Positions 25,843 through 35,289 of a stretch of 64,000 nucleotides of DNA are shown here, piece by piece (within the stretch, counting starts at the first letter, position 1; each line of letters starts with the position of its first letter). Position numbers and translations under genes: made by a program. The stretch is from Kangiella sp. (lineage in GTDB: Bacteria; Pseudomonadota; Gammaproteobacteria; Enterobacterales; Kangiellaceae), in contig JANQSG010000024.1 in assembly GCA_028284185.1 (NCBI GenBank), positions 44,441 through 108,440 on the forward strand, given 5' to 3'. The notes under the pieces were generated by a model that was not told where the DNA came from, did no database searches, and saw nothing but the letters and a program-made list of their open reading frames with translations.

Positions 25843-25866
25843 AGGGTGGCTTTAGCCACCCTTTTT
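25843..25866 (+). terminator. Terminator after the TonB-dependent receptor
   Basis: A perfect 9-bp stem (AGGGTGGCT with AGCCACCCT) with a two-base TT gap between arms is followed by a T-run. It lies 20 bases after the stop codon, so the methyltransferase downstream is probably read separately or by read-through. Confidence 0.93.
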
Positions 25867-25882
25867 ATTTGTAGGTATTTTT

Positions 25883-26848
25883 ATGGCGAATCACTGGGAT
25901 CAATATTGGCAACAAGGTTTTCTAACTTCATTCTGTGGCGATTATTTGGGTAACTACCAAGATGAATTTAGAAGGTTCTGGATAGATGCTTTTAGAAATG
26001 AAAGTATTTCTGCAATGTTGGATGTTGCAACAGGTAATTTATCTATTCCATTACTTGCCGTTGAAAAATTACCATCTAATGCAGATATTTATGCGACCGA
26101 TTTAGCTCATATCTCAAAAGATTTAATCGCGAAAAAAAACAAAATTGCAAAAGATAAACTAGCAAGAATTAATTTGCGAACTGGTGAGTCAGCTGAGGAA
26201 TTAGAGTATCCGTCTAACTCTTTTGATTTAGTAACTTCCATGTTTGGATTTGAGTATGCTAATAAACAAAAAGCTATACAAAGTATAGCTCAAGTAATGA
26301 AGAAAGGTGGAAAGTTTATTGCTATTGCCCATTATGAAAATTCTTTAATTATTAAAAAAAATAAACATTCTATGTCATGTTTAAAGGAAATTTTATATAA
26401 ACAAAAATTCTTTAATCACTTTATTAATTTATCAAAAGTGATGGGCGATGTTAGGGGGAAAGAAGATTTGTATTCTCTCAAGTTCAATAAAAAAGCTGAA
26501 AAGATAAGAAAGAAGATTAATGATTCTTTACATTATCTTGAGTCGAAATATGGAGAAGTATTTCTAGAAACAGGGATCTTCGATTTTGTTCAGTACTTTT
26601 TTGGTCGAGGTATTACTGGTACTGTAAAAAATAGAGCGGCTATAATTAACTCAAAATTAAAAGAGTTAGAGATCCATTTGCTAAGGTTAAAAGATCTAAT
26701 TGGAGCTGCATTTACAGAGAAAGAGTTGGAGCAAATAGACTCAATAGCCGTGCAACATAACATGAAGGTAACTAAAAAAGCTCCTTTTTATAAAGGACAG
26801 GATTTAGTTGCTATCGAATTAGAATTAGTCAAGTTGATATCCGATTAA
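25883..26848 (+). CDS. Class I SAM-dependent methyltransferase, substrate unknown
   Basis: A 321-residue protein with a Rossmann-type methyltransferase core. Motif I is MLDVATGNLSIPLL (about residues 41-54), an acidic residue follows in YATDL, and YPSNSFDLVTSMFGFEY (about 112-128) is the motif IV/substrate region. Family resemblance is to UbiE-like enzymes, but the C-terminal 150 residues are helical, Lys-rich and unlike them. The gene is more AT-rich than its neighbours, which may mark a later arrival. Its stop overlaps by four bases with the stop of the convergent PP-loop gene. Substrate is not inferable. Confidence 0.72.
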   Translation: MANHWDQYWQQGFLTSFCGDYLGNYQDEFRRFWIDAFRNESISAMLDVATGNLSIPLLAVEKLPSNADIYATDLAHISKDLIAKKNKIAKDKLARINLRTGESAEELEYPSNSFDLVTSMFGFEYANKQKAIQSIAQVMKKGGKFIAIAHYENSLIIKKNKHSMSCLKEILYKQKFFNHFINLSKVMGDVRGKEDLYSLKFNKKAEKIRKKINDSLHYLESKYGEVFLETGIFDFVQYFFGRGITGTVKNRAAIINSKLKELEIHLLRLKDLIGAAFTEKELEQIDSIAVQHNMKVTKKAPFYKGQDLVAIELELVKLISD

Positions 26849-27912
26849 ATATACCAATCTTCTTTGATCTTATGTGGCTGCATTGGTGTTGCTTCAATAA
26901 TATAGGAGGTACCTTCAAAGTTTTCTACTTGAATAGAAACTTTATCGGCATTTTTACCACCAGAATATCTGGCAACAATCTGCGCTGCTAATTCAATATC
27001 CTTTTTATCGAAACTGCCATCGAGTAAAGTTAATGGTCCGCCATGACTGATGGTTGATAGTGAAGTGAATTCTTTTTTATAGCCACGCAAGAAATTATTT
27101 TCGCCTTCTTCACGACTGACGATTAGTTTGAAGTTTGCTTTTGGTCTGATATGACGCCCAACTTTTAACAGCATAATATCATCGAGTTCATAGCGTTTTT
27201 CGCCACGAGCTTGCCATAGATCTTCTAGTTTTTTGGAATAGTTAGCGTCGGTTAAGAAACAGCAGCCACCAGCTGGTTGCGCATAGTCTTCAAAGCCAAA
27301 CTTTTTGGCTAGTTCAAATTGCGGTTTACGGCTACGCCCTGAAAAATCATAAAGGTCTTCGCGATTCACCCAGCCTTCGCGCTCCGGAAAAGTTGGCATT
27401 AAATTTTTAGCACATAGTGGACGCAAAAGCCGGTCATCGGCACCAGATTCACGGGCAATAATTGGCATGGTTTCTTTGCGTTGTGATTTAGGGCGCTGAC
27501 CAATAACTTCACCAGTAATAATGAAGTCAAAACCGTTTTCTTCGGCCCAGGCTTTGGCTTGATTCACCATATAGATTTTGCAATCAAGGCACGGATTTAA
27601 ATTGGCACCATAGCCATGTTTTGGGTTATAGACGATATCTTTGTATTCTTCTGAAATGTCTATGATATGCAGCTTGATACCAAGTTGCTCAGCACTCCAT
27701 AGCGCATTATTGCGCTTTTGTTTTTGTTTGTCTTTTTTGCGAATAGCGTGAGTATGACCTTCGACACAAAAGCCAGTATAAAAATTAATGCCTTCAACAT
27801 GAACGCCTTGTTCGATGACTACTTTGGTAGCCAATAACGAATCTAAACCGCCAGAAATTAAAGCAACAGCTTTAGGTTGAGAGCCATTTTGATTGGAATT
27901 TGCTTCAGTCAT
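26845..27912 (-). CDS. PP-loop ATPase with NFACT-R-like domain, predicted RNA thiolation enzyme
   Basis: The product has an N-terminal PP-loop (ISGGLDS, residues 19-25) resembling ThiI/MnmA-type thiolases. Conserved cysteines follow in NPCLDCKIYM and AGGCCFLTD. The C-terminal part contains LLKVGRHIRPKANFKLIVSREEGENNFL, which resembles the NFACT-R (DUF814) domain. Such PP-loop/NFACT-R fusions have been predicted to modify RNA with sulfur. The ATG at 27912 is preferred to an upstream TTG at 27924. A TusA-like sulfur carrier is encoded 84 bases upstream on the same strand, supporting a sulfur-transfer role. It lacks a THUMP domain, so it is not ordinary ThiI. The target RNA is unknown. Confidence 0.78.
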   Translation of the reverse strand: MTEANSNQNGSQPKAVALISGGLDSLLATKVVIEQGVHVEGINFYTGFCVEGHTHAIRKKDKQKQKRNNALWSAEQLGIKLHIIDISEEYKDIVYNPKHGYGANLNPCLDCKIYMVNQAKAWAEENGFDFIITGEVIGQRPKSQRKETMPIIARESGADDRLLRPLCAKNLMPTFPEREGWVNREDLYDFSGRSRKPQFELAKKFGFEDYAQPAGGCCFLTDANYSKKLEDLWQARGEKRYELDDIMLLKVGRHIRPKANFKLIVSREEGENNFLRGYKKEFTSLSTISHGGPLTLLDGSFDKKDIELAAQIVARYSGGKNADKVSIQVENFEGTSYIIEATPMQPHKIKEDWYI

Positions 27913-27996
27913 ATAAAGTATCAATAGGTTGCGGCTATATAACCACTTAAAAAATGGACAGCGATTATATCGAAACTTACAAGAGGGGGCAAAGGC

Positions 27997-28269
27997 CTAT
28001 TTTTTTAATAGAAATTCGATGGAATGATCTTTTAGTTCGGCATAACCCAGCACTTGTATGTCATTGATCCGACACCAGGTAGGGATATCCGCTATAGTAC
28101 CTGGATCGGTACAGATAACTTTTAAAATTTCGTCTTCAGCTAATTCTTTGAGTTTATTTTGTGTTTTAATCACCGGCATGGGGCAAAGCAAACGGCTGCA
28201 ATTCAGCGTTTCAGTGATAGCTAACTCTGATTCTAATTGCCTAAACTTTTCTTCACTAATTTTGCTCAT
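27997..28269 (-). CDS. TusA-like sulfur carrier protein
   Basis: A 90-residue TusA/SirA-family protein. The signature CPxP is present as LLCPMP with Cys29, and the IKTQNKL helix follows, as does TDPGTIADIPTWC. Cys29 would carry a persulfide. A second cysteine (Cys24) and Cys at about residue 66 are also present. It lies just upstream of the PP-loop gene on the same strand, so it is a probable sulfur donor for it; alternatively it is the general TusA of the cell. Confidence 0.88.
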   Translation of the reverse strand: MSKISEEKFRQLESELAITETLNCSRLLCPMPVIKTQNKLKELAEDEILKVICTDPGTIADIPTWCRINDIQVLGYAELKDHSIEFLLKK

Positions 28270-28438
28270 GATTTACTCTTTTACTGAATTTAGGCCGATA
28301 TTGGCTAAAGCAGCTGAATTATAAGGGATTAGGGCTGAATGAGTAAATTGAATAAATGTGATTATTTTCTGTGCTGCTTCCCTTATCTAGTGTAGAATTG
28401 CGCCACTTTTTTGCTCAAATTCAGATCGGCGAAACTTC

Positions 28439-30259
28439 ATGATCGAAAAATTACGCAATATTGCGATTATTGCTCACGTTGACCACGGCAAAACCACTTT
28501 GGTTGACAAGCTATTGGAACAATCTGGCACTTTGGGGGAGCGCGCTGGTGCTCAAGATCGTGTGATGGACTCTAATGATTTGGAAAAAGAGCGCGGCATC
28601 ACTATTTTGGCTAAGAACACCGCCATTACCTGGAATGATTATCGCATCAATATCGTGGATACCCCCGGTCACGCCGATTTTGGTGGTGAGGTTGAACGTG
28701 TCATGTCAATGGTGGATTCGGTATTGTTATTGGTAGATGCTGCAGAAGGCCCAATGCCCCAAACTCGCTTCGTAACACAAAAGGCATTTGCTCAGGGACT
28801 AAAACCAATTCTAGTCATTAACAAAATTGATAAACCAGGCGCCCGCTCTGACTGGGTCATGGATCAAGTATTTGATTTGTTTGATAACTTGGGTGCAACC
28901 GATGAGCAGCTTGATTTTGAGGTGATTTATGCGTCAGCCTTAAATGGCTGGGCCAGTGCCGAAGAGGGCGAAACTGGCACCAATATGGAACCATTATTTA
29001 GCGCCATAGTAAATAATGTACCATCGCCGCCAGCTAACACTGATGGTGGTTTCCAGATGCAGATTTCGCAATTGGACTATAACTCTTATGTGGGTGTTAT
29101 TGGCGTTGGTCGTATTAAGCGCGGCAGTGTTAAACCGAATCAGCAAGTTACGATTATTGGTGCCGATGGGCAAAAGCGTAATGGCAAAGTTGGTCAGGTT
29201 TTGGGTTATTTGGGGCTGGAGCGTCATGAAACAGAAATGGCGGAAGCGGGGGATATTATTGCGATCACTGGTCTTGGCGATTTAAAAATTTCCGATACTA
29301 TTTGTGATCAAACTGCAATAGAGGCATTACCAGCGTTAAGTGTTGACGAGCCTACAGTAACCATGAATTTTCTGGTTAACACTTCGCCATTTGCCGGTAA
29401 AGAAGGCAAGTTTGTCACTTCACGCAATATTCTTGATCGTTTAAAGCAGGAATTGGTGCATAACGTGGCACTGCGGGTGGAAGAAACGGACGACCCTGAT
29501 ACTTTTCGGGTATCGGGCCGTGGTGAATTGCATTTGGGGATCTTGATTGAAAATATGCGCCGAGAGGGCTTTGAATTAGCGGTATCTCGTCCGCAAGTCA
29601 TTATCCGTGAGGAAAATGGCCAATTGATGGAGCCTTATGAAACGGTAACCATTGATGTGGAAGAGCAGCATCAGGGTGGGGTCATGGAAAATCTTGGTTT
29701 ACGTAAAGCTGAGTTAACCAATATGGCACCAGACGGTAAAGGTCGAGTGCGTATGGATTTTATGATGCCCAGTCGTGGTTTGATTGGCTTTCAGACGGAA
29801 TTTATGACGCTTACTTCAGGTTCGGGTTTGATTTACCATACTTTTGATCATTATGGTCCGCATAAAGGGGGAGTTATTGGTCAGCGTAACAATGGTGTGT
29901 TAATTTCCAACGGTCAAGGTAAAGCTTTAACCAATGCACTCTTTAACCTGCAAGAAAGAGGTCGTTTATTTACCAAACATGGCGATGAGGTTTATGAAGG
30001 CCAAGTTGTAGGTATCCACAGTCGTTCCAATGATCTAACGGTAAATCCATTAAAAGGTAAGCAGTTAACTAATATCCGTGCTGCAGGTACCGATGATGCA
30101 CAAGTTTTAACGCCACCGATTAAAATGACTTTGGAGCAGGCTTTGGAATTTATTGATGACGATGAATTAGTAGAAGTAACGCCTGATAATATTCGTTTAC
30201 GTAAAAAGCATTTAACCGAAAGTGAGCGTAAAAGAGCTTCGCGTCCACCCAAGACTTAA
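28439..30259 (+). CDS. typA: Translational GTPase TypA/BipA
   Basis: TypA is a ribosome-binding GTPase important for ribosome assembly and growth under stress or cold. The 606-residue protein has [10 protein letters not shown] (G1), [13 protein letters not shown] (switch I), [12 protein letters not shown] (G3) and NKIDKPGAR (G4). EF-G-like domains II, III and V and the TypA-specific C-terminal domain follow, with [26 protein letters not shown] strong terminator follows. A TAGAAT box sits about 40 bases upstream, without a good -35. Confidence 0.98.
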   Translation: MIEKLRNIAIIAHVDHGKTTLVDKLLEQSGTLGERAGAQDRVMDSNDLEKERGITILAKNTAITWNDYRINIVDTPGHADFGGEVERVMSMVDSVLLLVDAAEGPMPQTRFVTQKAFAQGLKPILVINKIDKPGARSDWVMDQVFDLFDNLGATDEQLDFEVIYASALNGWASAEEGETGTNMEPLFSAIVNNVPSPPANTDGGFQMQISQLDYNSYVGVIGVGRIKRGSVKPNQQVTIIGADGQKRNGKVGQVLGYLGLERHETEMAEAGDIIAITGLGDLKISDTICDQTAIEALPALSVDEPTVTMNFLVNTSPFAGKEGKFVTSRNILDRLKQELVHNVALRVEETDDPDTFRVSGRGELHLGILIENMRREGFELAVSRPQVIIREENGQLMEPYETVTIDVEEQHQGGVMENLGLRKAELTNMAPDGKGRVRMDFMMPSRGLIGFQTEFMTLTSGSGLIYHTFDHYGPHKGGVIGQRNNGVLISNGQGKALTNALFNLQERGRLFTKHGDEVYEGQVVGIHSRSNDLTVNPLKGKQLTNIRAAGTDDAQVLTPPIKMTLEQALEFIDDDELVEVTPDNIRLRKKHLTESERKRASRPPKT

Positions 30260-30269
30260 ATTCTATCGA

Positions 30270-30296
30270 AAGCCGCTAATTATTAGCGGCTTTTTT
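30270..30296 (+). terminator. Terminator of typA
   Basis: A perfect 9-bp stem (AGCCGCTAA with TTAGCGGCT) and a TTA loop are followed by six T residues, 11 bases after the typA stop. Confidence 0.95.
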
Positions 30297-30412
30297 GTAA
30301 TTAGTTGTTTAGAAATAGTTAGCAGTAAATTATTGCAAGTCAGTTGGACTTTTTGTGAAACGTTTTCTTGCTATACTGGTCTTAATTCCACCACAAGAAT
30401 AAAAGGAAAGTT

Positions 30413-30823
30413 ATGCGCTTAACATTACAATTAACAATAATTAGCGGTTTAGTGTTTTTATCAGCTTGTAGTTCATCATCGGTGCAAACGACTGCTAAAA
30501 TCATACGCGGCTTAACTGGTGGTGATGTGCCTCGTAAAGCATTTTTAGATCCCAGCGTTAAAGAAGCTCTGGATCACGAAATGAAAGTTTGCATGGACGG
30601 TGTGGAAGATGATGTGGAGCTGCGAACCAAGTGTATACAAATTGCTTATGCCAAAGTTAAAGCACAAAAAGGCCTGGATAAGGAAATTGATTTGGGTGGT
30701 GAAGTTATTGTAAAACAGGTTGATGATGATGAAGTGATTGATGGAACAAAGAATGTTAATGAGGATGAGCAAAAAAGTAGTGATGAAAAAGACAGTGATA
30801 GCGAAGGTAATGATGGCCAATGA
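30413..30823 (+). CDS. Small lipoprotein with acidic tail, unknown function
   Basis: A 136-residue predicted lipoprotein: the signal peptide ends in the lipobox LSAC with Cys19. The mature part has a short region with two cysteines (KVCMDG and TKCIQIAYAKVKAQ). It ends in about 50 residues very rich in Asp, Glu, Ser and Lys, likely disordered. I do not recognise a named family. AAGGAAAG lies upstream of the ATG. Its stop overlaps the dtd start by four bases, so the two are co-transcribed, though no functional link is obvious. Confidence 0.75.
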   Translation: MRLTLQLTIISGLVFLSACSSSSVQTTAKIIRGLTGGDVPRKAFLDPSVKEALDHEMKVCMDGVEDDVELRTKCIQIAYAKVKAQKGLDKEIDLGGEVIVKQVDDDEVIDGTKNVNEDEQKSSDEKDSDSEGNDGQ

Positions 30824-31257
30824 TAGGTTTAATGCAAAGAGTTACTTATTCAAGCGTTACTGTTAATCAACGAATCATAGGTAAAATCGACCAGGGTTTG
30901 ATGGTTTTAGTGGGTGTGGAAAAACAGGATTCTCAGGAAATTGCAGATAAGTTACTAAAAAAGCTGTTGAACTATCGGGTTTTCGCCGATCAAGAAGGTA
31001 AGATGAACCTATCGTTGCAAGCCGTTAATGGTGGGCTTTTACTGGTGCCCCAGTTTACTTTAGCGGCTGATACCAATTCCGGTTTAAGGCCAAGTTTTTC
31101 TAGTGCGGCGTCACCAGCAAAGGGGCAGGAATTATTTGAGTATTTGGTAACTAAAGCCAAACAACAATATCATAGGGTAGAGTCGGGTCAATTTGGTGCT
31201 GACATGAAAGTTGAACTGTTGAATGATGGTCCGGTAACTTTTAACCTGCGAGTTTAA
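30820..31257 (+). CDS. dtd: D-aminoacyl-tRNA deacylase
   Basis: Dtd hydrolyses D-amino acids mischarged on tRNA. The 145-residue product has the N-terminal MIGLMQRVTYSSV, the catalytic segment LLVPQFTLAAD (with the usual S/P-QFTL core) and the C-terminal cross-subunit motif GPVTFNLRV holding the Gly-cisPro pair. The start overlaps the upstream lipoprotein gene (ATGA). It is convergent with the transporter-acyltransferase gene 14 bases away. Confidence 0.96.
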   Translation: MIGLMQRVTYSSVTVNQRIIGKIDQGLMVLVGVEKQDSQEIADKLLKKLLNYRVFADQEGKMNLSLQAVNGGLLLVPQFTLAADTNSGLRPSFSSAASPAKGQELFEYLVTKAKQQYHRVESGQFGADMKVELLNDGPVTFNLRV

Positions 31258-31271
31258 AGCGTTTTAATATT

Positions 31272-33149
31272 TTATGGCTTATTGTCTCTAAGCTCGGACA
31301 CTATGCGATGAAGTTTTTCTTTAGTAACTTCTTCTGGCGCAATGGGTTCGCCTGCTATCAGACCAACTGATGTGCGTAAGCGCTTAAGCCTATGGCTAAA
31401 TTTATTGACTTTTTTACGGCTGAATAAACTGTGCCATAAACCTTGCAGAGCCATAGGAATAACTGGCACGGGCGTACTTTCGATAATTTTTTCGATACCT
31501 GCTTTAAACTCGTTCATTTCGCCATCGGAAGTGAGTTTGCCTTCCGGGAAAATACAAACCACCTCACCATTTTGCAAAGCCTCGGCAACCTGATACATGG
31601 CTTTCGTTAATAATGCTTCGTCCTCGTATTTGCCTGCAATTGGAATGGCTTTGGCAGTTTTAAAAATAAAGCTTAACACTGGAATCTGAAAAATCTTATA
31701 GTACATTACAAAGCGCACCGGTCTGCGGATATAGCCGCCAATAATCAAGGAGTCCACGTAACTGACGTGGTTACAAACTAGGACACAAGGGCCGTCATGT
31801 GGAATATTATCCAGTCCTTTTGGTTTAACTTTATAGATGGTACTAATCAATAGCCAAACCAGAAAGCGCATCAAGAATTCTGGCACTAAGGTAAAGATAT
31901 AAATCGCGACTACCGCGTTCAAGATGGCAGTGATAAAAAAGATCTCAGGAATGGTTACACCAAGCCATAACCAAACGGCGGTTAATATTGCTGCCACTAC
32001 CATAAATAAGGAATTTAGAATATTGTTGCCGGCGATAATTCGAGATAATTTGCTACGATCAGAGCGTTCCTGAACCAGTGCGTATAAAGGCACTATATAG
32101 AAGCCGCTAAAGACACCTACCAGCATACAATCGAGTAAAGTCCGAATGGCGCCATCAGATTTTAAGTATTCCATAGCGCCTAAGGCACCTTCGTAACCAG
32201 TTTGTGGATTAGCCAGATATAAATCAATGGCAAACCAGGTCATGCCAATAGCGCCAAAAGGTACTAAACCTAATTCTACTCGTTTTCCAGAAAGTTTTTC
32301 ACACAAAGCCGAACCCAAGCCGATACCTATTGAGAATAGAGTGAGAATTAAAATGGCAGCAAATTCATTACCATTGAGGCTGAGTTTGGCGAAGTTATTA
32401 ATTTGCGTCAGAAAAACGGAGCCATAAAACCAAAACCAGGAAATACCCAATATGGCCAGAAAGACTACCCGATTTTCCCGGGCAAACTTCAAGGTACGCC
32501 AGGTTTCAGTAACCGGGTTCCAGTTGATCGTTAAGTCAGTTTGAATAGCTGGTGTTTCAGGGATACGACGACTAGCCAGATAACCGCTGACTGCAACTGC
32601 AACAATTAATATGGATAATAAAAGCTCACCGGTTTCCTGATAAGATACTAAAGCACCACCAACAATAGTACCGATCAAAATAGCCAAAAAGGTGCCCATT
32701 TCCACCATGCCATTGCCACCGACTAATTCTTCTTCCTTTAAATGTTGCGGTAAAATGGAGTATTTAATGGGGCCGAACAAGGTCGATTGCAGGCCGAGTA
32801 AAAACAACACTAACAATAAAAAATAAATACTATCAAAGTACAAACCAATGACCGCCAGCACCATAATAGTAATTTCCAGAATTTTAATTTTCTGAATCAG
32901 GCCTGACTTTTCATATTTCTCTGCTAATTGACCAGCAGTGGCGGAAAACAAGAAAAACGGCAGAATAAACAGGCCCATAGCGATAGTAGTCATAATCGCG
33001 GGATCATGAGCAATTTTGCCAACAGAAAAGAAAGTGATAATGGTGATCAGAGCCTGCTTAAAAATGCTGTCATTAAAAGCACCTAAAGCCTGGGTAATAA
33101 AATAGGATGAAAAGAATTTTCGTTTAAAGAGTTGGAATTGGCTTGCCAT
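31272..33149 (-). CDS. MFS transporter fused to a PlsC-type acyltransferase
   Basis: A 625-residue two-domain protein. Residues 1-420 form an MFS permease of the LplT lysophospholipid-flippase type with about 12 helices. Residues 430-625 form a cytoplasmic 1-acylglycerol-phosphate acyltransferase with the catalytic NHVSYVD (His-x4-Asp) and FPEGKLTSDG motifs. It resembles LplT-Aas fusions but lacks the C-terminal AMP-binding acyl-ACP synthetase domain. So it would import lysophospholipids and re-acylate them using acyl donors made elsewhere. The role is inferred from the domains. It is a single gene on the minus strand. Confidence 0.88.
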   Translation of the reverse strand: MASQFQLFKRKFFSSYFITQALGAFNDSIFKQALITIITFFSVGKIAHDPAIMTTIAMGLFILPFFLFSATAGQLAEKYEKSGLIQKIKILEITIMVLAVIGLYFDSIYFLLLVLFLLGLQSTLFGPIKYSILPQHLKEEELVGGNGMVEMGTFLAILIGTIVGGALVSYQETGELLLSILIVAVAVSGYLASRRIPETPAIQTDLTINWNPVTETWRTLKFARENRVVFLAILGISWFWFYGSVFLTQINNFAKLSLNGNEFAAILILTLFSIGIGLGSALCEKLSGKRVELGLVPFGAIGMTWFAIDLYLANPQTGYEGALGAMEYLKSDGAIRTLLDCMLVGVFSGFYIVPLYALVQERSDRSKLSRIIAGNNILNSLFMVVAAILTAVWLWLGVTIPEIFFITAILNAVVAIYIFTLVPEFLMRFLVWLLISTIYKVKPKGLDNIPHDGPCVLVCNHVSYVDSLIIGGYIRRPVRFVMYYKIFQIPVLSFIFKTAKAIPIAGKYEDEALLTKAMYQVAEALQNGEVVCIFPEGKLTSDGEMNEFKAGIEKIIESTPVPVIPMALQGLWHSLFSRKKVNKFSHRLKRLRTSVGLIAGEPIAPEEVTKEKLHRIVSELRDNKP

Positions 33150-33315
33150 TAATCACCCTATTTTTGTTATTCACTTTTCTGTTCCAGTTGTGTCATCAGG
33201 TTTTGGGTAACGGATCATTGGTCTGGAACCATCTACCATGACGATCATCATAAACATGCGCTATTGGATGTGCAATATCATCAAAAATAAAAGCGGCTCA
33301 TCAGAAATTTACTCA

Positions 33316-34140
33316 TTAGGATGTTTTTGGCTTTAAATTGAAAAACTCCATGCTGTTTTTCTGAGTGAGTGCTGCCAGCGTTTCAAAACTTTGCCCTCTT
33401 AACCTGGCCAATTGCTGAGCAATATGGGGTAAATACTGCGGAAGGTTACGATTGGATTTTGGTTTTGGTGTTAAGTCTCGCGGGATCAGGTAGGGGGCAT
33501 CAGTTTCCAGCATGAGGCGATTGTCGGGAATTAGATGTACGATTGAGGCCAGTTCCTGACCGCGTCTTTCATCACACACCCAGCCTGTTATGCCAATATA
33601 AAGACCAAAATCCAAATAGCTTTCCAGAGCTTTTTGATTAGCGGTAAAACAATGGATTACTGCGGCAGGCAGTCTGTTATGATAATCGCTTAGAATAGTC
33701 AGCATAGTTTCTGTGGCATCGCGTTCATGTAAAAATAGAGGCTTTTGAATGTCACAAGCCAGTTTTAAATGCTGACGAAAAACCTGCTGCTGAATTTCTG
33801 GTGGTGAAAAATTCCGATTAAAATCCAAGCCGCATTCACCAACGGCGACAACTGTGTCATGAGTTAAAAGCGATTCAATTTGAGCAAAATCCTCATCAGT
33901 CATTCGCTGTGAGTCATGCGGATGGCAGCCGGCAGTGGCAAATAAACCAGAATATTTTTGGCTAAGTTCAAAAGCGGCCTGGCTTTCCTGTGCATTGGTG
34001 CCAGTGACAATCTGGTATGCAACGCCTGCGGCTTGAGCTTTTGCTATGACCTCAGCACGATCCTTATCGAATCTTGAATTGGTCAGATTTACCCCTATGT
34101 CTATTAAAGATGGGCGTTCAGAATGACAAGTGGATACCAT
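33316..34140 (-). CDS. tatD: TatD-family metal-dependent deoxyribonuclease
   Basis: TatD-type enzymes are TIM-barrel metal hydrolases with 3'-5' DNase activity. Metal-ligand segments are present: TAGCHPHD, GECGLDFNR, FLHERDA, HCFTAN and ETDAPYLIP. The first ligand motif reads DIGVNLTN instead of HxH, as in E. coli TatD, so this is not a defect. The product is 274 aa. The gene lies about 4 kb from tatABC in this window, not in the tat operon. It is divergent from the PerM-family gene, with a 96-base shared upstream region. Confidence 0.93.
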   Translation of the reverse strand: MVSTCHSERPSLIDIGVNLTNSRFDKDRAEVIAKAQAAGVAYQIVTGTNAQESQAAFELSQKYSGLFATAGCHPHDSQRMTDEDFAQIESLLTHDTVVAVGECGLDFNRNFSPPEIQQQVFRQHLKLACDIQKPLFLHERDATETMLTILSDYHNRLPAAVIHCFTANQKALESYLDFGLYIGITGWVCDERRGQELASIVHLIPDNRLMLETDAPYLIPRDLTPKPKSNRNLPQYLPHIAQQLARLRGQSFETLAALTQKNSMEFFNLKPKTS

Positions 34141-34236
34141 AAAGCAGTGATTTTATTAGAAAAAACTTAACCAGATGGTATAAACTAAAACCTATAAATA
34201 CAAGTTTAACCAGAAAAGGAAGAATAGGGGAAGGCA

Positions 34237-35286
34237 ATGCACATTAGTCGCGCAACCAATGTCTTACTAGCCATCGCAGCAACTTTTATCGTTATTGCTG
34301 GTTTGAAGGCTGCCAGCAGTTTTGTAGTACCAGTAATCTTATCCATTTTTGTTGCTATTATTCTTAGCCCTTTGTATTTCTTTTTTGCTTCCAGCAAAAT
34401 TCCTTTTACCAAAAAAGATATTCCTGATTGGCTGGCGATTATTTTAGTGATGCTAATTGCAGGTTTTATTTTCTTTGTGATTGGTAAATTAGTGGGGAAC
34501 TCGATCCAGATATTTACTGACCAACTTCCTCAATATCAAGCGCAACTTGAGAACAAGCTAAATAGTGTATTGAATTGGTTACGAGGACTTGGTTTACCAA
34601 TTCCAGAAACTGGCCTGTCAGAAAATTTTTCACCAGGCATGATCATGAATGTTTCCAGTTCGGTACTTAATGGTTTGGGTTCCTTGCTAAGCAATACCTT
34701 TTTAATTGTATTTACTTCAATTTTCTTGTTGATGGAGGCCAGTGTCTTTTCGGATAAACTGCAGCGCGCTTTTCCAAGTAGCGATCTAGGTGGTAGCAAA
34801 GCAAAAGATGGCACTACTCAAGTGATTGAAAAAATTAAACGTTACGCCACCATTAAATCCATTGTCAGTTTAATGACAGGCGCTATTATTTCTGCCTGGC
34901 TCTGGGCCATTGGTGTGGAGTATCCGTTCCTCTGGGGATTAGTTGCATTCTTGTTTAATTTTATTCCGAATATTGGCTCGATTATCGCTGCCGTACCTGC
35001 GGTATTATTGGCATGGTTAACTTCAGACACACTAACAACGCCAATTTTAGCTGCTGTAGGTTATTTAGCCGTTAATTTTATTGTGGGCAATATTGTTGAG
35101 CCTAAGTTTATGGGTAAAGGCTTGGGACTTTCCACCCTGGTCGTATTTCTTTCCTTATTATTTTGGGGTTGGGTTTTAGGGCCGGTAGGAATGCTATTAT
35201 CGGTACCGCTGACTATTATTGTGAAGATTATTCTTGATGCCAACGAAGAAACGCATTGGATTGGGATTATGTTAGGTGACAAATGA
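34237..35286 (+). CDS. AI-2E/PerM-family membrane transporter
   Basis: A 349-residue polytopic membrane protein of the AI-2E exporter-like superfamily (PerM, TqsA). About eight hydrophobic segments are visible, in the family pattern: two pairs at the N-terminus, a soluble central loop (about residues 95-145), and C-terminal helices. The conserved NFIPNIGSIIAAVPAV and GNIVEPKFMGKGLGLS motifs are present. Substrates are uncertain; some relatives export autoinducer-2, others are sodium/proton antiporters. It is a single gene followed by a structured repeat. Confidence 0.9.
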   Translation: MHISRATNVLLAIAATFIVIAGLKAASSFVVPVILSIFVAIILSPLYFFFASSKIPFTKKDIPDWLAIILVMLIAGFIFFVIGKLVGNSIQIFTDQLPQYQAQLENKLNSVLNWLRGLGLPIPETGLSENFSPGMIMNVSSSVLNGLGSLLSNTFLIVFTSIFLLMEASVFSDKLQRAFPSSDLGGSKAKDGTTQVIEKIKRYATIKSIVSLMTGAIISAWLWAIGVEYPFLWGLVAFLFNFIPNIGSIIAAVPAVLLAWLTSDTLTTPILAAVGYLAVNFIVGNIVEPKFMGKGLGLSTLVVFLSLLFWGWVLGPVGMLLSVPLTIIVKIILDANEETHWIGIMLGDK

Positions 35287-35289
35287 CTT

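Noticed and set aside
28058..28324. 88-residue plus-strand frame opposite the TusA-like gene
   Set aside because: The minus-strand frame has the complete CPxP family signature; the plus-strand frame resembles nothing.
33316..34140. Missing HxH metal motif in TatD
   Set aside because: E. coli TatD also has DIGVNLT at this site, so it is a subfamily trait and not a defect.
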